A DNA stretch of 64,000 bases, taken from NCBI GenBank assembly GCA_036351775.1, contig JAZBPX010000053.1, forward strand, positions 62,001-126,000. The letters are read 5' to 3'. The stretch's first letter is position 1. Every line of letters starts with the position of its first letter. Under the pieces are notes generated by a model. It did not search any database. It was not told the DNA's origin and saw nothing but the letters and a program-made list of their open reading frames with translations. Both the position numbers and the translations under genes were made by a program. Below, piece by piece: positions 42,744-49,886 of this stretch. This DNA comes from Pacificimonas sp036351775. Its GTDB lineage: Bacteria > Pseudomonadota > Alphaproteobacteria > Sphingomonadales > Sphingomonadaceae.

Positions 42744-43850
42744 ATGAAGACGCGAGCCGCCGTAGCGTTCGAGGCCAAGCAGCCGCTCGAAATCGTCGAG
42801 CTCGATCTGGAAGGCCCTCGCGAAGGCGAAGTCCTGGTCGAGCTTATGGCCACGGGCATCTGCCATACTGATGCCTACACACTCGACGGCCTGGACAGCG
42901 AGGGCATCTTCCCGAGCGTTCTGGGACATGAGGGTGCCGGTGTTGTTCGTGAGGTTGGAGCCGGGGTTACCTCTGTCGCGCCGGATGACCACGTCATCCC
43001 GCTTTACACGCCCGAATGCGGGGAGTGTAAGTTCTGCCGGTCGGGAAAAACCAATCTGTGCCAGGCGATCCGGGAAACCCAGGGGCAGGGGCTGATGCCG
43101 GATGGCACATCACGCATGAGCTACAAGGGTCAGCCCATCTATCACTATATGGGCTGCTCAACCTTCTCGAACTTTATCGTTCTGCCAGAGATCGCCGTGG
43201 CGAAAATTCGCCCGGATGCGCCCTTCGATACCACCTGTTACGTGGGCTGCGGCGTCACAACCGGCGTGGGGGCGGTCACCAAAACGGCGAAAGTCGAGCC
43301 GGGTGACAATGTGGTTGTCTTCGGTCTGGGAGGCATCGGCCTCAATGTCATTCAGGGTGCCCGAATGGCCGGCGCGAAGCGCATCGTTGGCGTCGACATC
43401 AACGACGCGAAAAAGGAGTGGGGCGAGAAGTACGGGATGACGGACTTCGTCAATCCCCGTGACAGCAGCGATATCGTTGCTGAACTCGTCGCGATGCTCG
43501 ACGGCGGGGCGGACTATTCCTTCGACTGCACGGGCAATACGGACGTCATGCGCGATGCGCTGGAGTGCTGTCACAAGGGCTGGGGCACCTCGATTATCAT
43601 CGGCGTGGCCGAAGCGGGCAAGGAAATCTCCACCCGCCCGTTTCAGCTTGTCACCGGACGAAACTGGCGCGGCACGGCCTTTGGCGGGGCAAAGGGCCGG
43701 ACAGACGTGCCCGAGATCGTCGATTGGTACATGGACGGTAAGATCGAGATCGATTCGATGATCACGCACCGGCTCACACTGGACGAGATCAATAAGGGCT
43801 TTGACCTGATGCATGAGGGCAAAAGCATTCGCAGCGTGGTGGTATACTGA
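42744..43850 (+). CDS. frmA: S-(hydroxymethyl)glutathione dehydrogenase (class III alcohol dehydrogenase)
   Basis: The 368-residue enzyme has the catalytic zinc region 'ATGICHTDAYTLDG', 'GHEGAGVV', the structural zinc cysteines in 'PECGECKFCRSGKTNLC', and the NAD fold 'VVVFGLGGIGLNVIQGARMAGA'. The length and the segment 'ETQGQGLMPDGTSRMSYKGQPIYHYMG' are diagnostic for class III ADH. It oxidises the glutathione adduct of formaldehyde to S-formylglutathione in the cytoplasm. The stop overlaps the frmB start (TGATG). It suits a pathway where oxidative demethylation releases formaldehyde. A perfect dyad lies upstream. Confidence 0.96.
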   Translation: MKTRAAVAFEAKQPLEIVELDLEGPREGEVLVELMATGICHTDAYTLDGLDSEGIFPSVLGHEGAGVVREVGAGVTSVAPDDHVIPLYTPECGECKFCRSGKTNLCQAIRETQGQGLMPDGTSRMSYKGQPIYHYMGCSTFSNFIVLPEIAVAKIRPDAPFDTTCYVGCGVTTGVGAVTKTAKVEPGDNVVVFGLGGIGLNVIQGARMAGAKRIVGVDINDAKKEWGEKYGMTDFVNPRDSSDIVAELVAMLDGGADYSFDCTGNTDVMRDALECCHKGWGTSIIIGVAEAGKEISTRPFQLVTGRNWRGTAFGGAKGRTDVPEIVDWYMDGKIEIDSMITHRLTLDEINKGFDLMHEGKSIRSVVVY

Positions 43851-44686
43851 TGGAAACTGTCTCTCAGGTCCGTTCGCACTGCGGAATCCAGGGGGTCTAT
43901 ACGCACCCGTCCGAGGCGACGGGCACAGACATGACGTTCGCGGTGTTTGTGCCGGATCACGAGCGGGGAGCGAAGCTGCCGGTGCTGTGGTATCTGTCCG
44001 GACTAACCTGCACGCATGCGAATGTAATGGAGAAGGGCGAATATCGGGCCGCCTGCACAGAACAGGGCATAATCTTTGTTGCGCCCGATACCTCGCCGCG
44101 CGGCGAGGGGGTTCCCGATGCGAAAGACGAGTATGATTTTGGGCAAGGCGCAGGCTTTTATGTCGATTCCACCCGTGAACCCTGGGCAAAACACTACAGG
44201 ATGCGCAGCTACATCGAGAACGAGCTGCCTGAGTTATTCTTCGGAAACTTTCCCGGCGATCCGGCGCGGCAAGGGATAACGGGGCACTCCATGGGCGGCC
44301 ATGGCGCTCTCACGATTGGGCTGGCCAACCCCGAAACGTTCCGTTCGGTCAGTGCGTTCTCGCCCATCGTGGCCCCCTCTCAGGTGCCATGGGGGCAGAA
44401 GGCGCTGGGGCGATACCTGGGCGAGGACCGTGCGGACTGGCGCAAATATGATGCCGTCGCGATGATCGAGGATGGCGCGCGCCCGCCTGCCTTGCTGGTG
44501 GATCAAGGAACTGCCGACGATTTTCTGGAGTCCCAATTGCAGACGCATCGTCTGTCAGAAGCGTGTGACAAGGCCGGGATCGAAGCGTCGATCCGGATGC
44601 AGGAGGGGCATGACCATTCTTACTTCTTCATTTCGACGTTCATGGCGGACCATGTTCACTGGCACGCGCGCCGGTTGAAGACGTAA
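43850..44686 (+). CDS. frmB: S-formylglutathione hydrolase
   Basis: 278 residues of the esterase D family with the nucleophile in 'GHSMGGHGAL', oxyanion region 'WYLSGLTCTHANVMEKGEY', and catalytic His in 'EGHDHSYFFISTF'. It splits S-formylglutathione into formate and glutathione, the step after FrmA. Start ATG 43850 overlaps the frmA stop by one base, so the pair is translationally coupled. Convergent with the interrupted CocE gene. Confidence 0.96.
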   Translation: METVSQVRSHCGIQGVYTHPSEATGTDMTFAVFVPDHERGAKLPVLWYLSGLTCTHANVMEKGEYRAACTEQGIIFVAPDTSPRGEGVPDAKDEYDFGQGAGFYVDSTREPWAKHYRMRSYIENELPELFFGNFPGDPARQGITGHSMGGHGALTIGLANPETFRSVSAFSPIVAPSQVPWGQKALGRYLGEDRADWRKYDAVAMIEDGARPPALLVDQGTADDFLESQLQTHRLSEACDKAGIEASIRMQEGHDHSYFFISTFMADHVHWHARRLKT

Positions 44687-44745
44687 CGCTAACGACGATG
44701 CGGCGATCGGATTTTCTGGCGATCTATTCCTGATATCGCCGAAAG

Positions 44746-45195
44746 CTAATTACCTCTTCTCTCGACCTTTTCGTTCCAGCGTTTGGCGAAAATGCGCACA
44801 CCGTCTGCCAGTGCCTCGATACCCTCCTCGATGACGAAATGCGATGGTGTCGATGTCATGGTCACATCGGTCCGCCACTCCACGTTCCAGTCGTCGCGGC
44901 GGGATGTCCTTCGCGTCCGCATGCTCATTAGGTTCGAATTCGGCTCTCCCTCTGCGATTGTCCCATGCAGCTGCCATTCCGAGCCCACGGTCATGCCGAT
45001 CTCCTCCAGATAGCGTTCTGAATAGGGCTCGGATCCGATAACCGTTCCTGAAAGCCTTCCATTCGTCTCGCCGACCGAAACGATCGGCTCTGGCTCGCGC
45101 TTCTCGGCGGAGGTCGGAGCCGCATCCAGCACCCTGATGTTCATGGGAAGTTCCGGACAGGGCCGCGAACGCAGCGGCAGATGCAGCTTCATGCT
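44746..45195 (-). pseudogene. C-terminal remnant of CocE hydrolase 4, beyond an in-frame TAG
   Basis: This 149-codon stretch continues the reading frame of the hydrolase at 45196-46839 after its TAG stop (45198-45196). Its sequence lines up with the end of CocE hydrolase 1 without a gap: 'LLPAGCRMTLPLR' in the intact paralogue against 'LLR*SMKLHLPLR' here, and then 'WNEKVERRGN' against 'WNEVIDRKLV'. It is therefore the last fifth of the same gene, separated by one stop codon. ATG 45192 lacks a ribosome-binding site. Either the gene is decaying, or the stop is suppressed, or the truncated enzyme still works. Confidence 0.75.
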
Positions 45196-46839
45196 CTATC
45201 GAAGCAGGTTCAGGTCAACCAGCTCGGGCGTGGGCCAGAGGATGGGCCACTGCGCCTGGGACAGCGAAATCCGGAAACGCGAGCCCTTGCGGAATCTTCG
45301 CGCGCTGAAGTGAAACTGCAGCTTCCCTTTATACTGGCCACCCTGTTCGAGTACCCTGATTTCCGTATGGTTTTTCTCGTGACTGAGATTGGAGGCGCCG
45401 TAGCTTACAAGCCACGACTGGCCGTCTGCCGTCACCTCGTTCAGCCGCGCAGCCAGTTTGGCAACAGGGCGGTTGCTTGTAAAAGAGAACTCCAGATTGG
45501 CCTGACCAAGGAGTTCCAGATCATCGATTAACGGCTCGGTTTCGAAAACAAGCGAACGGTTGTCGTCTGGAGTTTGCTCGACTGGTGCATGATCGTACAT
45601 ATCGTACGGTGAAAGACTGGGAATACAGGTTCCAATTGTCACGTCAGCGGGAACACCCACCGCACCGCTATCGCCGGTTGCTGTACTGAGGCGTGACTGG
45701 GAGCTGGCGAACAGGGTCGTTTCGGCCACATTGGGGGACGGCCAGCTCGGCTCTGAAACCCAGCGCCCGGACGGGTTTTCCGGGAAGTGTCGCGTCGGAT
45801 GCTCATCGGCGATAAAACTGTGCAACATGGGTTCGTCCATGATGCCGTTGTCATTGTCATTCAGCCAGTAATCCCACCAGCGAACCTCTTCACCGATCCA
45901 GTCGAGTTGCGGCCCCGGTATTCCCTCATGCGGAAAGTCATGTCCCCACGGGCCGACAATACCCTTGCGCGGACAGTTCAAGTTCTCGAGCAGTCTGGGC
46001 ACGGTATCGATGTAAGAATCCATCAGGCCGCCCAGAACATAGACGCCGCATTTAATACTACTGAAGTCGGTGACAATGCGATCAGTCCAGTACTGGTCCA
46101 CGAGCTGGTGTCGCATCCATTCTGTGACAAGCGGAATTTGTGCCTCTAGACGGTTGAGCCAGATCGACTTCCAGTCGCCGCCCACCAGTGCTGGGTCCGG
46201 CGGATCGATCATCGTGGCTTTCCACATCGATCCCCAGATCACCTTCTCATTGATGACGCAGCCGTCAATGGTGTGAACGTCGTCCGTATAGCCGTTGTCC
46301 GTGCCCACGCACGGGATGATTGCTTTTAGCGGTTCGATGCCCTTGCTAGCGGCCTGGATCGACGTGATCGAACCGTAGGAAATACCCCGCATACCGACAT
46401 TGCCATTGCACCAGGGCTGCTTGGCGATCGATTCGATCAGCGGCTCTGCATCGCGCTGTTCCGGCAGGGCATACTCGTTCTGGATAAGACCATCGGATTC
46501 GCCTGTCCCGCGCACATCAACGCGGATATAGGCAAAGCCGCGCGGTACCAGCCACGCGGCGGTCGCATCGTCGAATAACCGGTAAGCCGTCCGCTTCTTG
46601 TACGGAATATATTCAAGCACCGCCCCCACAGGATCCGACACGGCATCTTCAGGAAGGAAAATGCGCGCAGCAAGCCGTTTCCCATCCGGCATCGCGATCC
46701 ACTGGTTTTCGATAACCCTTATACCGCGCGAAGCTGGGGGAAGCGCATGCGATGCAGCAGACCATGCCGGGCTGAAACTTGTACCCAACGCTGCGGCCGC
46801 CGCCGAGACCGAAACGAAAGTCCTGCGTGTGACGTCCAT
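45196..46839 (-). CDS. CocE/NonD family serine hydrolase 4, truncated by in-frame TAG (Tat-exported)
   Basis: 547 residues from ATG 46839: a twin-arginine leader 'VTRRTFVSVSAAAAALG', hydrolase domain with 'YIRVDVRGTGESDG' and nucleophile serine in 'GISYGS', and most of the jelly-roll domain. It ends at 'WPTPELVDLNLLR' where CocE hydrolase 1 continues for about 150 residues ('WPAPEPVKLTLLP...'). The missing part lies in frame directly downstream (44746-45195). The catalytic serine region is intact. A frame extension to 46902 precedes the Tat leader and is unlikely to be translated. A dyad copy lies 41 bases before the start. Confidence 0.8.
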   Translation of the reverse strand: MDVTRRTFVSVSAAAAALGTSFSPAWSAASHALPPASRGIRVIENQWIAMPDGKRLAARIFLPEDAVSDPVGAVLEYIPYKKRTAYRLFDDATAAWLVPRGFAYIRVDVRGTGESDGLIQNEYALPEQRDAEPLIESIAKQPWCNGNVGMRGISYGSITSIQAASKGIEPLKAIIPCVGTDNGYTDDVHTIDGCVINEKVIWGSMWKATMIDPPDPALVGGDWKSIWLNRLEAQIPLVTEWMRHQLVDQYWTDRIVTDFSSIKCGVYVLGGLMDSYIDTVPRLLENLNCPRKGIVGPWGHDFPHEGIPGPQLDWIGEEVRWWDYWLNDNDNGIMDEPMLHSFIADEHPTRHFPENPSGRWVSEPSWPSPNVAETTLFASSQSRLSTATGDSGAVGVPADVTIGTCIPSLSPYDMYDHAPVEQTPDDNRSLVFETEPLIDDLELLGQANLEFSFTSNRPVAKLAARLNEVTADGQSWLVSYGASNLSHEKNHTEIRVLEQGGQYKGKLQFHFSARRFRKGSRFRISLSQAQWPILWPTPELVDLNLLR

Positions 46840-46880
46840 GTTTGCGATACTCCCACCGCCATCTCGATATGGATGCCTTC

Positions 46881-46898
46881 CCACACAGGGGTATATTG
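46881..46898. promoter_or_regulatory. CCATACA-N4-TGTATGG dyad, copy 12
   Basis: CCACACA-gggg-TATATTG matches 11 of 14 arm positions. It lies 41 bases before the start of CocE hydrolase 4 and is the last copy seen toward the right. Confidence 0.5.
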
Positions 46899-47374
46899 TC
46901 AAGGAATGCAGGAGCGTTGTTGGCTGCCGTCAGCACTTGGTTGTCACAGCCTGAAACTAGACAGAATGCTTTTACAATTAGGAATATAAGAAGGTTTCGG
47001 TCTCCATTTCAGAGGATTGTATGCAACGCCGTGTGAACAGCGCCCACGCCCAACTCCAAAAAACATAAGATACAGAGATGTTTGTTAGAGCGCTCATGGC
47101 CGCCGATTCCTGCATCCAGTCGGTTCGCGCGAAGCTGCGTTCATTGCCGGTGATGGCGGTGCTGGTGCGCCAAACGAGCACCCGACCGGCCGTTTAGCCG
47201 CTGCTGGTTCCCTCTGCTGACCATTCACGCAGGCTTTCGAGTATACTAGCCTTGTCAACGAGGCAGCGGCGAGCGATTGATCGATAAGTCTGCAAAAAAA
47301 GATAACTCATAACACACTAATTAGATGTGATAAAAACGACACCCGCTAAAAAGCGCCTTAGCCGAAGGTCGATT

Positions 47375-47386
47375 ACGGTATACCAA
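47375..47386. promoter_or_regulatory. GGTATACC dyad, candidate GntR operator 1
   Basis: ACGGTATACCAA shares the GGTATACC core with the sites at 53921 and 54014. It lies about 80 bases before the TonB receptor 2 start. Palindromes with such cores are typical FadR/VanR-type GntR operators (family knowledge). Confidence 0.55.
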
Positions 47387-47465
47387 AAGGTTGTCGAGGC
47401 AGTTTTCTCGGGCTAAGGATGGGCGAATAAGCACCGGAACGGGCGGAATCCCAGAGGGGGGACAT

Positions 47466-49796
47466 ATGCAGGCATTCTTCAAAGCGCTTGTTGTGGCAGG
47501 CACTGCGATGCTGGCGTCGAGCGCGGTCGCGCAAGATGGCGGCGGTCAGGATCAGCAGGAGGTCGATAGTGACGGCCTCGACGTTATCGTGGTCACGGCA
47601 ACCCGAAGGCAGGAATCGCTTCAGGACGTTCCGGTTTCGGTCGCGGTTTTCGACGAGGCGACTCTTGAGCGGGCGAACTCCGCCAATTCGACGGAGCTGC
47701 TCGAAAGCGTAGCCAATCTGGCCATTACGCCGGCGGCGGGTTCGACCAATGCGAACATCTTCCTGCGCGGCGTTGGATCAACCGGCATCTCGTTCAACCT
47801 GCAGAGCGGCGTGGGGATCTACTCCGATGAGGTCGTACTGAACTCGCCGGTGGTCAACGTGGCGCAGCTTTACGATCTTGAGCGGGTCGAGGTGCTCCGC
47901 GGCCCGCAGAACACACTTTATGGGCGCAATACGACCGGGGGTGCGATTAACTTCGTCTCGCGCAAACCCGACATTGGTGGACCGTTGAATGCCCGGGCAG
48001 CCTTCACCTATGGACGGTTCGATCAAGTCGACCTGACGGGGGCACTCGGCGTTCCTGTTGGCGACAACGCCGCACTGCGTTTGGCCTTCCAGTCCCAGTA
48101 TCGCGATGGCATTCGACGCAACCTTACAACCGGTTTGCGTGACGAGGAGCGGGATACATTCGCGGTGCGAGGCCAGTTTGCCTGGGAACCGACCGATCGA
48201 CTTACCTTCAATGTAAAAGGTCACCTGGAGCGGATCCGCAACGGAAACCTTATTGGCAAGATCGTCGGGGCGCAGGATCCCAATGACCTGTCCCAGCCAT
48301 GTAGCACGCCGTTCGAACTTGGTGTGTGCGCGCTGCCTGACGGTACGATGGGCACGGACGACCTTCTCGAAGGCGTTGCGGACATGCGCAACTCGCGAAA
48401 CTTTGTCGATGCCGGCGGTGTATCGGGGCGGGTCGATCTCGACTTCGATAACTTCACAATCACCTCGATTTCGGCTTATGAGGAAAACAGCCAGAACATG
48501 TCGTTCGACGCGGATGGCACGGCTTTTCCCGATTTCCACTTCTTCCTGAACAACGAGCAGAACCAGTTCACGCAAGAGCTTCGGGCAACGTCAGACTCTG
48601 CGAATACGATCCGCTGGATCGTGGGCGCGTTCTATTTCTCCGAGAACCTCGAAGGATCAACGGGTCCGCTCATCGGAACCCCTATGGGCACGATGGTGGT
48701 GCAGAGCTTCGCGGACCTGGAGAATCGCAGTTATTCGGCTTACGGCGAAGTCGAGTTTAATGTATCGGACCAGGTTACGGTTCGCGCAGGCGGCCGCTAC
48801 AGCCTCGACGAGATCGAGGGTGACACGCGCGCGCTCCTCGCCTTTGACAGTTTCCTGCCAGGCGTCGACCTTCAGTCGTCGTTGAACGACGGGGCGTTCA
48901 TCCCTGAGTTCTCCCAGCTGGAAAGTGTTGCCAGGGCGAACGGTATTCCTGTCTTTGATGGTGGCAACGCCGGTGGGGGTCCGAACCGACTGATCATCGT
49001 CGGCGGAAGCGCCGACCCGAATTCACCGATCAACGGCACGGATTTCGAAAATTGGGGTGCAACTGCCGGTCTGGATTACGCACCTTCCAACGATTTCCTG
49101 ATCTACGGCAAGTGGAGTCGCGGCTTCAAGGCGGGCAGGTTCAACCCCGCTCCCATGTCGATTGCCACAGGACTTGGGGACGTCGTGGTCGAACCCGAAA
49201 CTTTGAGTTCCTTCGAGGTGGGTGTGAAATCAGAATTCTGGGACGGCCGCGCGCGGCTGAACCTCGCTGCTTTCTACAACGATTACAAGAATCAGCAGAT
49301 CAACCAATTCCTGAACGGCGTGTTCACAGTAACGAATGTGGACTCCGAAATTTTCGGCGGTGAGGCGGAACTAAACCTCCTTCCGGTCGAGGGATTGTTC
49401 GTCGATGCAAGCGTCGGTGTGCTCGATACCAAGGTATTCAATCCAAACAATAATCCGGATATTGGCGATCAGTTGCCACTTGCACCTGAGCTGAGTGGAA
49501 CGCTCGCTGTTCGCCATGAATGGGATTTCGACGACGGATCGAGACTAAGCCTGGGAGCGGACGCGCGGTATCTGGGTGAACGGCAGTTCAATCTCGCAAA
49601 TACAAGGCCAAGTGGCGAGCCGTACACGGTGGTGAATACGCGTGCATCCTACGCCTTCGGGGACGACCGCGAGTACACCTTTGCGATATGGGGCAAGAAT
49701 ATCTTCGACGAACTGGTCTTCATCGACAACACGGAAGGGTTCGCGATCCTCGGAGACCCCGCGACTTACGGAGTGACCTTCTCGGCGGAGTTCTAA
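47466..49796 (+). CDS. TonB-dependent outer-membrane receptor 2
   Basis: The 776-residue precursor has a signal peptide ending 'SSAVAQ', a TonB-box-like 'LDVIVVTATRRQESLQDVPVSV', plug motifs 'NIFLRGVGSTGISFNLQSGVGIY' and 'LERVEVLRGPQNTLYGRNTTGGAINFVSRKP', and a barrel ending 'ATYGVTFSAEF' with a terminal Phe as expected for outer-membrane proteins. ATG 47466 follows GAGGGGGAC; the frame's upstream GTG/TTG starts are not needed. The 'VVTATRRQE..QDVPVSV' N-terminus is the sphingomonad receptor type that imports organic compounds. It opens the second cluster and has a GGTATACC dyad upstream. It is only distantly similar to receptor 1. Confidence 0.92.
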   Translation: MQAFFKALVVAGTAMLASSAVAQDGGGQDQQEVDSDGLDVIVVTATRRQESLQDVPVSVAVFDEATLERANSANSTELLESVANLAITPAAGSTNANIFLRGVGSTGISFNLQSGVGIYSDEVVLNSPVVNVAQLYDLERVEVLRGPQNTLYGRNTTGGAINFVSRKPDIGGPLNARAAFTYGRFDQVDLTGALGVPVGDNAALRLAFQSQYRDGIRRNLTTGLRDEERDTFAVRGQFAWEPTDRLTFNVKGHLERIRNGNLIGKIVGAQDPNDLSQPCSTPFELGVCALPDGTMGTDDLLEGVADMRNSRNFVDAGGVSGRVDLDFDNFTITSISAYEENSQNMSFDADGTAFPDFHFFLNNEQNQFTQELRATSDSANTIRWIVGAFYFSENLEGSTGPLIGTPMGTMVVQSFADLENRSYSAYGEVEFNVSDQVTVRAGGRYSLDEIEGDTRALLAFDSFLPGVDLQSSLNDGAFIPEFSQLESVARANGIPVFDGGNAGGGPNRLIIVGGSADPNSPINGTDFENWGATAGLDYAPSNDFLIYGKWSRGFKAGRFNPAPMSIATGLGDVVVEPETLSSFEVGVKSEFWDGRARLNLAAFYNDYKNQQINQFLNGVFTVTNVDSEIFGGEAELNLLPVEGLFVDASVGVLDTKVFNPNNNPDIGDQLPLAPELSGTLAVRHEWDFDDGSRLSLGADARYLGERQFNLANTRPSGEPYTVVNTRASYAFGDDREYTFAIWGKNIFDELVFIDNTEGFAILGDPATYGVTFSAEF

Positions 49797-49886
49797 GCGT
49801 TCGCGATACGCAATCGGTATCGTGGATGGAATGGATCGGAGCCTGCGTGTAGCCTCGTGTGAATCGATTCCCCTGGCAATTCGCTT

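Larger units (their letters stand above)
46840..47465. other. Gene-free 626-base divergent region between the two regulons
   Basis: No coding frame here is convincing; short frames (for example 47095-47199, plus) resemble nothing I recognise. It contains the last CCATACA dyad (46881-46898), a GTATAC-containing site (47240-47247), an AT-rich stretch at about 47293-47360, and a GGTATACC dyad (47375-47386) before TonB receptor 2. It looks like the boundary between two separately controlled clusters. Confidence 0.55.

Noticed and set aside
43842..43848. GGTATAC near the end of frmA
   Set aside because: It is coding sequence for the conserved C-terminus 'VVVY' and lacks dyad symmetry.
44703..44745. 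Weak GGCGAT...ATCGCC stem between frmB and the CocE remnant
   Set aside because: A six-base stem with an 11-base loop and no T run; too weak to call a terminator.
47095..47199. Short plus-strand frame in the gene-free region, considered as an insertion-sequence remnant
   Set aside because: The translation matches no transposase motif I know, and no inverted repeats or target duplications are visible.
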